A DNA stretch of 64,000 bases from Hofstenia miamia (GCA_004352715.1 SCFE01000057.1:272562-336561); one strand, 5' to 3'. Counted from the stretch's first letter, positions 1-11,466 are shown. Numbers and translations are program-made. Notes: generated by a model from the letters alone, not told the origin.

Positions 1-957
1 CGAGTTGAGAACAGAATGAGGGAGGTCGTTAATGGCAACGAGGAAGAAAAGAACAGCAAACACTGAGCCTTGAAGGGCACTACTAGTAACGGAGACAGGA
101 GAAGAGATAGACGAGTTGATTTTGACACACTGGTGGCGATTGGTCAGGTAAGACTGGAACAGTTCGATGAAATCCACATCAAAACCAAATAAACGTAACT
201 TATCATGCAGAATAGAGAGGCGATCAAACGCTTTTGAGATGTCAAGAAAGATAATACAACCAGGATCATTACTATCAGAGTGAAAGTAGCAGTTTTCGAT
301 CAGAGTGAGCAGGTTAGTAATCGTAGAGCGACCAGGAAGGTTGCCATGCTGAGAAGAAGAGATGAGGTGACGAATTTTTGGGAATACATAACGAAAAACA
401 AGGCGTATCAAAGAGAATAGACAGTCGAGATAGAATAGCTATTGGGCGGTAGGACGTGACCTGCTGATTCGATTTTAACAGCGGAGAAATCCAAGATGTC
501 TTCCAACAGGCGGGATAGCGCTTAGTGGAGCAAAGGAAGGAACACCATCTGGATAGCAAGGACCAGACAACTTGCAAGATTTAAGCATGAGAGAAATATC
601 ATCGGCGCTGAAGACCATATCACAAAGTCGGATTTGCGGGGAGGCAGCAGGCGAGCCAGGGCACATGGAGACAGGTACAAAGAAGTTAGAGGCAAAATAC
701 GCGTTGAACAGATCAGCTTTTTCCAGGTCAGAGTGAGCAGAAAGAAGGTTCCATCTCAAATATGGGAGCTCAGGCTTGGAATGAAGAGAACGCAGGAGGA
801 AATAAGAGTCTTGAAGAGAACCGGACGAGAAGCTGGACAGAAAAGAGACTTTGTCAAGTTCCATGAAATTGATAACATCTTCTGTGAGAGAAGCAAGCTT
901 CGGAGAAGCAGTAGTACCAGAATGGCGTTTGTAAGAGGCCAATTTATTTAAGGAGTG
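1..957 (-). mobile_element. Truncated non-LTR retrotransposon (LINE), reverse-transcriptase part
   Basis: Read on the minus strand, this matches the LINE at 4705-8473 (its 6495-7524 part). Shared peptides are LTEDVINFMELDK, LLRSLHSKP, LKSCKLSG and the RT-type stretch KTSWISPLLKS followed by VTSYRPIAILS. The copy is broken: about 90 bp is missing between the YPDGV motif and the KRYP motif, and the frame shifts around 475-577. The window edge cuts off its RT catalytic half. It stops about 270 bp before the TOLLIP start, so it is an insertion in the upstream flank of that gene. The Jockey/CR1-like assignment rests on motif order in the sister copy; no terminal repeat or tail is visible here. Confidence 0.85.
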
Positions 958-1223
958 CACAGTAAATAATATATATTGTTTGTCGTTTGATATTCAACTT
1001 TAACTGAGAAATACGATATAGATATATTGAAACTTTCCATTAACTGTTATACTTTTTTAAAATGTGTTTTCACTAAATTGCTTATTTAAAACCGTTTGCT
1101 TGTTTTTAAAAACTGCTTTGGTTGAATGTTCATTGAATTCAATATATATTTTGATTTCACAATTTTTGCTTGATTTTAATGAAAATATTTATATTTTTTG
1201 TTTAAAATATACTTTAGTGTTTA

Positions 1224-2045
1224 ATGGCTAGTGCTTCGACTGATGTGCAAGCCTTACGCAATCGCTTGTTAATTGGTAACATACCCGATGATTTTTTACG
1301 CTTTGATTTATCTGAAGAACAACAAGTGAATACTGATGAAGAATTAGCAAGACAATTGCAAGGTGAGCTTATGGTAGTTCAACAGTCGCCAGTGTTCAGC
1401 ATTTGGAATAATCCCTCTATAAGAGGACGTTTAACTATAACTATTCAGAAGGCTAATTTAGTTAAGAACTATGGTCTAACAAGGATGGATCCTTATTGTC
1501 GTGTAAGAATAGGATCAAATATTTATGAAACTGCTACTGTTTACAATGGTTCTAAAGATCCTGTGTGGGGTAAAATTATGATGTGTCCCTTACCTGTTGA
1601 TGTTTCGTTATTATATTTTGAAATTTTCGATGAGTGTCAGTTTCAAGAAGACAGCAGAATTGCGTGGCTATGTTTAACAATACCGCAAGAGGTTTTAGCA
1701 GGTAACCAAATTACGTGTGCTTATCCTCTATCTGGAAAACAAGGCGATGATAAGGAAGGTACACTTACCTTAACTCTTGCTTTCGTTTCCTCTTCTAGTC
1801 TTACATCTAACGGACAATTTACAATGCCTGGTTCTCAGCATACTGTCCCTCGTCCAACGCAACCGCCTTTAGGTACACCCGTGTATACTCAGCAGCAAAA
1901 TGTTGAGGTCACAATTAATGAATCAGATGTTAAAGATTTAATCGAAGTTTTCCCAGAAATTGAGGAAGTTGTTATTCGAAGTATTTTAGAATCCTACAAT
2001 GGTGACAAAGAACGTGCTACAAACGCATTACTTGAATTAAATTAA
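1224..2045 (+). CDS. TOLLIP: Toll-interacting protein (TOLLIP): TBD, C2 and CUE domains
   Basis: This is an endosomal adaptor that binds phosphoinositides through its C2 domain and ubiquitin through its CUE domain; in other animals it works with TOM1 and dampens IL-1/Toll signalling. The 273-codon frame is close to the vertebrate length (274). Residues 1-50 are the TOM1-binding-like region (RNRLLIGNIPDDFLRF). Residues about 60-190 form the C2 domain (KNYGLTRMDPYCRVRIG, then LYFEIFDE, then LSGKQGDDKEG). A Pro/Gln/Thr-rich linker covers about 200-225, and the CUE domain about 229-273 (VFPEIEEVVIRSILE and the terminal ALLELN di-leucine). The ATG at 1224 fits the family N-terminus. A possible acceptor (ACTTTAG, ending at 1216) lies just upstream, so an untranslated 5' exon is possible. 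The lack of introns in the coding region is unusual for TOLLIP. The frame is intact, so the copy looks functional. Confidence 0.96.
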   Translation: MASASTDVQALRNRLLIGNIPDDFLRFDLSEEQQVNTDEELARQLQGELMVVQQSPVFSIWNNPSIRGRLTITIQKANLVKNYGLTRMDPYCRVRIGSNIYETATVYNGSKDPVWGKIMMCPLPVDVSLLYFEIFDECQFQEDSRIAWLCLTIPQEVLAGNQITCAYPLSGKQGDDKEGTLTLTLAFVSSSSLTSNGQFTMPGSQHTVPRPTQPPLGTPVYTQQQNVEVTINESDVKDLIEVFPEIEEVVIRSILESYNGDKERATNALLELN

Positions 2046-2315
2046 ATTTTGTAATATTTGTTAAATATACACATTGTAAATATTATAATGCTTTAATTCG
2101 TTTAAATATTGATTCTTTTGTTTGTGGTTTTTTGACGTAATATATGTTTATACTCTCGCATTTAGTCACATTAGTCATCTGATGAGATGTTTTATTTAAT
2201 ATGCATTGTGCAACATGTGTGCAATGGAAAGGTAGGATGGTTGCTTATAATTATGTATAAAATTGCGTAAGTATTGTATATGTTCACTTAGCTAATTATA
2301 AGACGTGCCCTCAGG
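2046..2315. other. TOLLIP 3' flank / probable 3' UTR
   Basis: This AT-rich sequence follows the TOLLIP stop. An ATTAAA hexamer overlaps the stop region at 2041, but there is no clear downstream AATAAA. No other feature is visible. Confidence 0.4.
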
Positions 2316-3217
2316 CCCATCGCACACTGCCGTTAAGGTAACCTTAACTTAAGCTTTAACGGCAGTGTGCGACTGAATTTCTTAAGTTAAGGTTAAAATC
2401 GAGGTGCACGTTCTCGTTAGGTTAAGGTTTGTAAACAATCTCATAGTTGCAAAAACACGACGTCTGCCTACTTTCATGGATCTCTTGTGCTATGCTACAG
2501 AGACCCCTGCACAAATGTTTGAATTTGATAGGCATTTGTTAGTTTTGTTGATAAATAGTATTCACAAATATTTAATAAATTTAGTTGAAGATGTACCCAT
2601 AGATCAGTAGGTACATATAAAACTTTCATATCAAATTATATTTGAAAGTTGAATTTAAGCATAAAACATATTTGTTCAGAACAAATGCTAGTTAAACGCA
2701 AATCTCAAGCAGATGTTTACATCGTATTTATTGCATACAAAATATTGTATCTTGATTTAATATTTTGTTTTAACTATATGTTTCTTGACAAAAATAATTA
2801 TTTTGATTTAATCCATATAGTTTGGATGGCTTGGATTAGATTTTGCCGAATGTTCAGTAATTATTCAATATTTTATTGTTTAACTTTTTTTGGACTTTCT
2901 TCTAGCTTGTACATGAAGCGTCTATGGGTAGTGAATTTAGATTAATATTGTCAATTTGGATGTTGATTAACAAATGTGTTTTATTCTTAATACAATTTAC
3001 GAATATGAAACTTTGATATGGTTTAGCCTGCAATAAGCACACGACATAAAAACTGAATCTATATGCTATTGTATAACTTAATAATTAGGCTTAATATATG
3101 AACTAATTTTTAATCTTGTTCGCAATTTATCTCCAATAATTTCGTATATAACAGAGGGTTCGGAATCATGTACATAATTTATTTAATCGTGTAAATTATT
3201 TTGCCATTCTACATATA

Positions 3218-3262
<45 letters not shown>

Positions 3263-3766
3263 AAAAATTTCTATTTATCAAAAATTTTACTATACGAAAT
3301 AATGTCATTCTATTTAAACAGACTAATTTTATTTAAAGCGAACTAATATTTTAAAATCTTTACGTTTTAAAGCAATATTTGCACTTGTAGTGTGAATGAA
3401 AACTCTTTGTTTTAACCAATGAAATCACTGGTTCCCTCTAAACGCATTGTTTTTATTATTATTTTATTGACGCTGCTCAATTACAATACAATCGTCACCT
3501 GATTGACATGTTAATGTCCACTGTTTGTTTATGCCAATTTATTAATGCATATGTAAATTTTATCTAAATATTGTCCAAATCAGTCATCAAAAAACTTTAA
3601 CTCTAGAAAAAATGTTAAGGTTCGCGTTGCGGTTAGCCTTAACTTAAGGAATTCCGTCGCACATTGCCGTTAAGGCTTAAGTTAAGGTTACCTTTACGGC
3701 AGTGTGCTACGAGATTAGCTGAACCTTAACTTAGCAATTAACTTAACGGCAGTGTGCGACGGGGGT
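2316..3766. mobile_element. Fold-back / long-TIR DNA element with palindromic ends
   Basis: The left end starts CCCATCGCACACTGCCGTTAA and the right end is TTAACGGCAGTGTGCGACGGG, inverted copies of each other. Each end is itself a hairpin: 2320-2373 and 3654-3711 are palindromes of about 53-58 bp built on GCACACTGCCGTTAA, and the second is an inverted copy of the first. Inverted similarity continues inward (TTAAGTTAAGGTTAA near 2385 and its complement near 3640). No transposase is recognisable between them. The target-site duplication is unclear, so the superfamily is undecided. A short (TA)n run sits at about 3222-3257. Confidence 0.6.
2404..2610 (+). CDS. Unassigned short open frame inside the fold-back element
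   Basis: This is a 68-codon frame ending in a hydrophobic stretch with FEFDRHLLVLLIN and VEDVPIDQ. A plausible 3' splice site (TGCTACAG, ending at about 2509) precedes the more protein-like half, so this could be a terminal exon of a captured or host gene. I recognise no family. It lies between the inverted ends, which argues for either element cargo or chance. A second frame at 2649-2945 is low-complexity and probably not coding. Confidence 0.2.
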   Translation: MHVLVRLRFVNNLIVAKTRRLPTFMDLLCYATETPAQMFEFDRHLLVLLINSIHKYLINLVEDVPIDQ

Positions 3767-4704
3767 GATGTATAAGTGAGCGAGTTGTTTATTCTGACAT
3801 TAGCTAACTTTGCGTGTAGAGAAAAATTTTATTTATTCACCTTTGAGCTATTTGTAATAGGAAGCGATTTTTCAAAAATCTTTATATTTTGTTTAAGATA
3901 GTTTTCGTTGTGTATCACCTAAATGCAGTTGGGCATGCGTATAGTGATTTCTGTTCTTTCTTTGTTTATAATGTTCTATTTTCTTTTCCTTCTTGATTTA
4001 AAATTTATTTTTTTGCCTCTGCCTTACGAAAGACGTAATCAGTTTTTACATGCAAACAGAAACAGAATAATTTTTTATCATGTCATTAATCCATGAGAAA
4101 AACAATACGTCAATGCGTTTCTATATTTTTAATCACATTTACTGCAAAATATCAAATTTAAATATATTCCTTCTTATTCGGAACTTTTTTATACAGAGAT
4201 GTATTATTGTAAAAACTATTGATTGTATTAAGCGGTAGTGTATATAAGTGTTCTCATACTTTTGGGGGTACTAACTACATAATTTTTGCATATCTACACA
4301 GTTCTAAGTACACAATTACCATATATGTGCGCTAAGTACTGCTCATGTAAATACTGTTAAAAATGGATTCAGGGGTGTTTAAAATTTTATTGCACTATTA
4401 TTTTTAATTAAATATATAAAAACAAATAAGTATACTTTCAAATTTTTTGAAACTAATTTATTACAATAAATGCGTTTATTTTTTAATATAATTCCTAAGC
4501 TATTGTGCACTGCCTTAACGATAGTGGGTTTCGTTTAGTTTTGTTACATGTAGAAGCCATGTTAAAATGGTGACCTTAAACTTGTGATTTAATATAATTG
4601 CCGCCAATTTAACTTTAAATATGTTAAATTTTATTTCCGAAAATATATGTTCCGGTGTATTATAGATATTTTTTCTGTCAAACATTAAATAAATCTCAAA
4701 TGTT
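3767..4704. other. AT-rich intergenic stretch
   Basis: I see no gene here. A degenerate match to the GCACACTGCC end motif of the preceding element occurs near 4505-4525 (TTGTGCACTGCCTTAACG). Confidence 0.4.
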
Positions 4705-5091
4705 CTCCTACAGTGCTTCTGCTTCACGTACCATTACTAATCGTCCTAATCATCCTACCCCACGTTCTGCTCCTGCTGCTGCTCCCTCTCCCGTGCCTTC
4801 ACTTGCCCCTGAACAGTCTGGCCCAGCGCCTACTCACCGCAATGATCGCCCTCGTCACTAGTTCCTCCTGTAATCTGCCTTTTGTTCCGATTAGTTCTCT
4901 TCCTCGTCTCCTCGTAAAGCTAACATCTATATCGGCCGTTTTGCTAAATCTGTCTCTGCTTCTGATGTTGCTGATCACCTCCGTTGCTCTTCTCTGCAAT
5001 TTGATGGCGTCCTTCCCATTCCACCACGTACGGATTCTCCATTCGCCTCCTTTCACATTGTCTGTAATCAAGAGTCTCATCTTGCTCCAAG
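4705..5091 (+). mobile_element. LINE, ORF1 portion (decayed)
   Basis: Base composition jumps from AT-rich to markedly C-rich here. One frame encodes a Pro/Ala/Ser-rich segment, and another gives IYIGRFAKSVSASDVADHL followed by SFHIVCNQESH. This is the arrangement of the nucleic-acid-binding ORF1 of Jockey/CR1-type LINEs. Stops and frame changes show it is dead. It ends abruptly where the CP2-like segment begins and is co-oriented with the ORF2 part that resumes near 5555. Confidence 0.65.
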
Positions 5092-5390
5092 CTCACTATT
5101 TATGTTTGTGAAGAAGAAGATAGTTTACCAAGCTATATTTCTGAACCTTCTTACTGTAAAAGAGCTGAAATTCCGACTTGCAGAAGTTCTTCTCTGTAAC
5201 GAAGACGATATTTGGGAACTTTTCAAACAAGGCCCTGCCGGCATTATTATTCGTGTAACAGATGCAATGATCCCTAATTTTTATGACGAATCCTCATATA
5301 AACTTCGCAAACTGTCGCACAATGAAACTCTTCAAACGCTCTCGAACTCTCGTAGATCAAGTTGCACATCGAATACCAGTTCCACTACAG
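5092..5390 (+). pseudogene. CP2/LSF-family transcription factor C-terminal segment, frameshifted
   Basis: TFCP2/LBP-1/LSF proteins end in a SAM-like region followed by a ubiquitin-like dimerisation domain. Bases 5092-5121 read LTIYVCEEED, the motif that opens that last part. A shift of one base near 5122 then gives VYQAIFLNLLTVKEL, QGPAGIIIRVTD and IPNFYDESSYKL, which follow the family order (VYHAIYL, then KQGPTGIHVLISDEMI, then NFQ-E). The frame runs to a textbook 5' splice site (CTACAG then GTAAGC at 5391). An AATAAA lies at about 5543. The piece is therefore either an exon of a host gene with a sequencing or real frameshift, or a captured or pseudogenised exon. It is flanked on both sides by LINE sequence in the same orientation, and no other CP2 exons were found in the window. 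Confidence 0.7.
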
Positions 5391-5554
5391 GTAAGCAAAG
5401 ACTGAAAATCTTCTCAATTGTTCTCATTACGTGAAACTTAATTACACTCAATCTCGGACGATGATGGTGCTATAGACTGTTTTTTGAATTTGTAGAATTT
5501 TATTGTTTCAATTTTGACGTCAGAAATTTTTGGTTGTTTCGCAATAAAATGCCA

Positions 5555-8473
5555 TCTTGGAGCGCAAATCTTTTGGCCTTCGTCCCCGTCGTCGTGATGC
5601 TCGCAATGCTCGCAGTCTTGTCTCATTAAACCGTCGTCTCAGTTTTACAACTACATCTTATAGTATCCTCCTGACTTCATTTTCATTACTGAAACCTGGC
5701 TTGATCCTTATCTTGCTGACAGTGTTGTTTTTTCTAACTCCCCACTTAAAGTTTTCTGCTGTATGGATCGCTCTAGTGGTCGTCATGGTGGTGTTCTGAT
5801 TGCCTCTCATCGCCCTAACCTTGACAACCACCCCCTCTCCTTTAAGTCATTTTCCTTTGATTTCTGTTGCGGCTGTGCTTTTGTTCTCAGTGATCACATT
5901 GTTTCTCTTTTCTGTGTTTACAACCCTCATTTCAGCAGTCCTTTTCGTATTCTCCTTGCTGATTTTTCATACAAGCTTGAGTGCTTTCATGATCAGTCTA
6001 TCACTCTTTCTCGTCAACTTAGATTTTCCACTCCTCCTCATCAGTGGTGACTTCAAACTCCCTAATGTTTGTTGGAATGCACTTGACTCTAATGACGCCT
6101 ATGAATCCGCTGTTCTGGATATTTTGCTTCCTACTCTCTTGAACAGCTGGTATTTTCTCCTACTTCCCACTCCTCCCTCCTTGACTTGGTTTTGTGCTCT
6201 CACCCTGATCGTATTTTTGACACCTCCGTGGTCACTGTTCCGGTCGAACTGTCTGATCACTCATTTGTTCACTTCAGCCTGTCTGTCAATTCTATTACCC
6301 ATCTGCTTGTCCTGCTCTCCTCAATATGCTCGATCTAACAGTGACTTTGTATCTCTAAATGCTGCTCTTCTTTATTCCCCATTTTTAATGACTCTTTCTC
6401 TGCTGATGATTGGTACACCTTCCTTCACTAAGTTATTTCATCCTTTGTTCCTCGTCGTCGGAAAAAACGTATTTCTATCCCTTTATATTTCTCATCCCTT
6501 ACTGTACACTCTTTGAATAAGCTCGAATCTTTCAAACGCCATTACAGTCCTTCCGATTCTTCTAAGCTCTCTTCTCTCACCGAAGACGTCATCAATTTCA
6601 TGGAACTTGACAAAATCTCTCTGTTGTCCAGCTTCTCATTTGGATCTATTCACGACTCTTATGCTTTCTTGCGGTCCCTGCATTCCAAACCTGACCTCCC
6701 CAGCTTGCATTAAACCATCTTTCTGCTCACTCGGATCTGGAGAAAGCTGATCTCTTCAATGCCTATTTCTCCCCGAATTTTTCTGATCCTGTTTCTCTCT
6801 GTCCTGGTCCTCCTGCCACCTCCCCGCTGATTCGCCTATGTGACATCGTCTTCAACGCCCATGATATTGCCTTCATGCTTAAGTCCTGCAAGTTGTCTGG
6901 TCGTTGCTATCCTGATGGTGTCCTATCCTTCGTTATCCATGAAACTTCCTTAACTCTTTCCATCCATTTAAAGCATCTTTTCTCCTACATTTGCTCCTCA
7001 AAGCGTTTTCCGTTTTGCTGGAAAACATCTTGGATCTCTCCACTATTAAAATCCAACCAGCTTCTCTCCTTTCAAGTCACTTCTTATCGTCTAATAGCTA
7101 TTCTTTCCGGCTGTCAATCATCTTTGAGCGTCTTGTCTTTCGTTGTGTGTTCCCTAAAATTCGTCACCTCTTCTCCGCTTCTCAGCATAGTAACCTTCTG
7201 ACTCGTTCTACCATCACTAACTTGCTCACTTTTATTGAAAACTGCTATTTCCACTCTGATCGTAATGATCCTGGTTGTATTACTTTTCTTGACATTTCTA
7301 AAGCTTTTGATCGGCTCCCTCAATCTATCCTTCTTGTTTGGCTTTGATGCTGATTTCATCGAACTCTTCCAGTCTTACCTATCCAATCGCCGTCAGTGTG
7401 TCAAAATCAACTCGTCTATTTCTTCCCCTGCTCTTGTTTCTAGTTGTGCTCCTCAAGGTTCCGTGTTTGCTGTTCTCTTCTTTCTTGTTGCTATCAACGA
7501 CCTCCCTCAATCTGTCCTCAACTCATCCTGTCTACTATACGTTGATGACACCGCGATTTTCAACTTTGGTAGTTCTTTCGCCTCCAATATTACCTCTGAT
7601 CTTGAGCTTTTGTCGGTCTTCCGTTAACAATTTTGATTTTAGCCCAAGCAAGGCATGTGGTAGTTTCTTTTCTGTATCTCCCCCTTCTGATCTTCCTCTT
7701 CCCGTGAACGTTTCCCCTCATCATACTCATCTTGGAGTTCAACTTTCTGATAACTTAAATTGGTCTGGCCATGTGTCCTTACGTCTCTGCAAAGCGAATT
7801 CCTCACTCTTTGCCCTCTTCCGCAATGTTCCCTTTAATTCCACGGCTGCTGTAAAACTCTCTTTGTTCAAGTCAATTCATCGTGCCATTCTTCTCTATGC
7901 ATCTCCTTGTTGGTGGCCTTCTCGTGCTTTGTTCCACTCCATGTAACGTTTCCAGAAACGCGCTTTCAAATGGATTTCCTCGTTGGCCTATAAAGACGCT
8001 CTGCTGAAATTCTCCACTCTCCCGTTGTCACTCTACTTCCATGCCTGTGATCTCCTTCTGTTCAATCGAATACTGATTCGCAAATTGGATCTTGATCCTT
8101 TTGATTTCATTAAGTTCTCTAATTCCTGCTGCACTCGCTCTGATGATGTTGTCACCTTCTCCATTCGTCGTACGAAGAAACATCGCACCCTTCACTCGTT
8201 TTTCAATAGTGCTTGTACTCCTGCTAATTACATCTTAGCTCTCGACCCTCCAACGGTGATTGATTTCTTTTCCCCTCCACCGAGCTTCAAGAAATCTTTG
8301 ATGGCTTTCCTCTTTGCTGAGCCCTTCTCCAACTTCGCCTACTCTTCCATTTGCTCCTATTTCATCTCCTGTGACTGTCCTCGCTGCCTTAAAACTTGAC
8401 TTGTTTTTTATTTTTTTGTAGTGTATGCCTTCAGCGGCTAAATAAAGTCATTCATTATTATTATTATTATTAA
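5555..8473 (+). mobile_element. LINE, ORF2 (endonuclease plus reverse transcriptase) and 3' tail
   Basis: Motifs appear in the order expected for an APE-type non-LTR element but are spread over several frames. Endonuclease: FITETWLDP near 5682, SGDFKLPNVCW near 6040, and ELSDHSFVHF near 6250. Reverse transcriptase: SYR-IAILS near 7085, FLDISKAFDRL near 7288 (motif A), CAPQGSVFAVLF near 7450 (motif B) and YVDDTAIF near 7540 (motif C with the catalytic DD). C-terminal part: HLGVQLSDNLNWSGHV near 7730. It ends with an AATAAAG and an (ATT)n run at about 8454-8473, the kind of simple-repeat tail left by target-primed reverse transcription. Multiple frameshifts and stops make it inactive. The motif set suggests the Jockey/CR1 group. 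Confidence 0.9.
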
Positions 8474-9740
8474 TATCTATAAATGAAATACAAGGGTTTT
8501 TGTAGTAGTCTACAATATCAATATCAGGAAGACCATTTCCCAAAGAAAAACAACCTGAATTACATTTAATGCCAAAAAAATTTATTCATTTCACACATTG
8601 AACTTAAATTATGAAGAAAGGATTATTAATTTAGAAACAGAATAAATGTTTTATATTTGGTTTTAAAATAACCATGCTGAAATAGGAAATGACAAAATCC
8701 ACAATTTTATCAAGTTTTCAACTAATGAGAAAGTTGAAATTAGTGTAGTTGGTATACTTAATAAGTGCACTATTATTTTTGTAAAAGTTACACTTAATCC
8801 ACTTGTTTTGAGAATCTTAATTTTTAACCCCCCTCAATGGATTTGACCTTTATTTTGATTTGGCTATTGTAATTTCAGTTCCAAAATGTTTAAATTGTTT
8901 CTATTAAAAATATTGCCGCGATTTTTTCTGTTTATAATCTCTAGAAAATATGCAAAACATGTTCAAGCCAACCTCAAAAATTCGCATAGCAACTTTTGGA
9001 ACGTGGTCGCTTAATAGAATTTAGAAATGAACTCAGTCTACCATAACAATTATTTACATCTTAACTGTAGACATTTTAACAGACTATTTAAGTTAATGAC
9101 GTCAGTTAGAGTTATGTATACATTAGAATTAGTTGGTCTAATTTGTTGGCAGGCTATAGCACAAATACAAGCTCAATACGCCCGGTAGCATTATTTCTAT
9201 CTTATTCCTGTAAATGTTTTATCATTTTATTTAATTGTATTAATATTTATACTATTTATATATCCATATAACATCTTGCTCAGTCATGATGTCGCGTAGA
9301 CTTGATGCACGGGAATAAATTTTTTCACAATGATCACTATTACATGTTTGCATATTCACCCAGAGTTGGCTTGACATTAAATTTTGTTAATAGGCTTACT
9401 AACAATTAATAAAATGGTGTGTGATTTTAACGTAATTGAGGCAATTAGGGTTACTTAAAAATGATTTTTTCTTTATATTACAGTAATCTAAAAAATTATA
9501 ACAAACTAAACAGTTAACAGAAAATGTTCTGTAGCTACTTGTAATGTCATTGAAGAACAACTAAAATATTTTTGACAATTTCAATGTGATTACATAGGAG
9601 AAGAATTTTACATTATTTATATAAATAATTTATCATGTTTTTTTTTCATAGTTTTAATTCTGCATTATCAGCATATAAATTCGTCCAGTAAAAACGTTAA
9701 ATTAACTACAGAATAAATGTGAGTTGAGTATGTCACAACA
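8474..9740. other. AT-rich intergenic stretch
   Basis: No gene or clear repeat structure is visible between the LINE tail and the relic starting at about 9741. Confidence 0.4.
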
Positions 9741-10260
9741 ATTATGTGGAAAACTGCTTAAGCGGGTAAACGTTTTCATTACCCTTTGATAGCAAGAAAT
9801 TGAAAAAGAATACAGCAAAGAATTGACAGAGACTAAGGCAGTTTTAAAAGGAGAAACTGACTATTATCTATATTAAACAATCGCTTTGTGATTTTGATTG
9901 TAGAGAATGCTGCTTTATTATTCTTTCTGACTCATTAGCAGTAAATACTGGAAAGAATATTGGTAACATTATTAAACTGCAAGGAAACTCTAGAGAAAGG
10001 GCAATAGAACCTCCAGTTTGCATTATTTGTCAGCATCATGTGTTATAGAATCTTCTCAGAGAAGTAATAGGCTAAAAATTTGTGGTAAAGAAATCTCCTT
10101 CATCTGATATTGAATTTTTATCAGTAAAATGTGGATTTACTAGATTATGAAATAAAATAGAGAAAGATGGCATGAAGTTTTTTGATACCCAATCGAAACC
10201 TGATAAGAAGGATAGTTATTCCAGGTTCTCGTTCTTTAAAATCAGACCAAAAGAAAGATC
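9741..10260 (+). mobile_element. Relic of an uncharacterised transposon-associated protein (central part)
   Basis: In broken frames the strand reads LSDSLAVNTGKNIGNI, then QGNSRERAI and CIICQHHVL. From memory this follows a pattern seen in repeat-derived proteins of several invertebrates (a D-T-x-x-NTG block, then LE-x-x-L-x-R, then C-RHH). Stops and frame shifts abound. The minus-strand relic at 20231-20960 looks like the C-terminal half of the same protein type. I cannot name the superfamily. Confidence 0.4.
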
Positions 10261-10361
10261 ATATTATCAAAGACTTAGGCTTATCAATCGTTTATAAATA
10301 TCGTGGTGACAATTGTAACAATTTCTAGTTATATTATATATATATATATATATATCTCTTA

Positions 10362-10565
10362 NNNNNNNNNNNNNNNNNNNNNNNNNNNNNNNNNNNNNNN
10401 NNNNNNNNNNNNNNNNNNNNNNNNNNNNNNNNNNNNNNNNNNNNNNNNNNNNNNNNNNNNNNNNNNNNNNNNNNNNNNNNNNNNNNNNNNNNNNNNNNNN
10501 NNNNNNNNNNNNNNNNNNNNNNNNNNNNNNNNNNNNNNNNNNNNNNNNNNNNNNNNNNNNNNNNN
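10362..10565. other. Assembly gap (N run)
   Basis: An N run flanked by (TA)n on both sides; the assembly probably failed in the dinucleotide repeat. Confidence 0.99.
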
Positions 10566-10576
10566 ATATATATATA

Positions 10577-10841
10577 GTCGCGGCCACTGGATTAGCATCA
10601 CATAATGCTAAAAGTATATTTTCACTCATTGAAGCAATTCATTATAATTGCAGGTGAATCGGATAATAAGTGGCATGATTTATATTCTGCCAGTGAGAAT
10701 AAAGCAAAATTTAAAACATGTAAGTAAATTAAGTGCATACGCAACACATATCAAATGTTAAGAATGGGCAAGAATAAAGATGTTTTGTATAAAATTTATT
10801 ATTTTAATGCTGAAGTGATGCTAATAAAGTGGCCGCGACTG
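10577..10841. mobile_element. MITE with about 26-bp terminal inverted repeats, (TA)n flanks
   Basis: The left end AGTCGCGGCCACTGGATTAG mirrors the right end CTAATAAAGTGGCCGCGACT; the flanking GCATCAC and GTGATG extend the match. The element is about 265 bp, non-coding, and sits in (TA)n on both sides, as expected for a Tc1/mariner-type derivative with TA target choice. It lies upstream of the first coding exon of the RhoGAP gene. Confidence 0.75.
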
Positions 10842-11449
10842 TATATATATATATATATATATATCAAACTTGCATAGGACTTCTTGACATACTAATTTGT
10901 TTATATCAGAACAATGATAACCCATTCTCCTACCTTATTTATTGTAAGTGTTCTTCCTGTACATTCTAGGGATTTTCTATATAACTTTCGATTGCCCTAA
11001 TCTCCTTTACTGTGAATAAACTCTTGTATTGTTATTGTTTTTCATGGTATAACATTTTAAAATAGTAACATGTTTTAAATTGTTTTTTTATAAAATATTA
11101 AATTCTTTTGAAATTTGCACTTCTTCATATGCGCCTGTGTAAGCAATGGAACCAGATTTGAAAACAACAAAACTCAGATGAAGCTGAGCATGGTTATTAA
11201 CATGTTGGTTATTAGCTTTCAAACACGAGAGTCATATAGCATAGTAAGCGTTCTTTTTATTATAACTGAGATTCAACATACAATAATATTAATGTTGTTT
11301 GCTTGTTCTGTTTGTCTTCTACTGATAAATGAAAATCACTTTCCTTTTATTAAAAGTAAACAAAATGAATGTGATCTGTTTTTTCATTCGCTCAGGTTAG
11401 ATTATTTTATTGCACTTTGTTTGTTACTTTTATTTTTCATGTGTTACAG
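10842..11449. other. Upstream flank of the RhoGAP gene
   Basis: No promoter motif can be assigned. A 3' splice site (GTGTTACAG, ending at 11449) suggests that the first coding exon is preceded by a 5' non-coding exon somewhere upstream. Confidence 0.35.
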
Positions 11450-11466
11450 TTATTAGTTCTTGTTCA

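Noticed and set aside
5557-7946. Numerous overlapping Leu/Ser/Phe-rich frames as separate genes
   Set aside because: They are alternative-frame readings of one decayed LINE ORF2.
10267-10629. Open frames running through the N gaps (also near 15000, 45500 and 58100)
   Set aside because: They exist only because unknown bases were translated as X; the flanks are (TA)n or transposon sequence.
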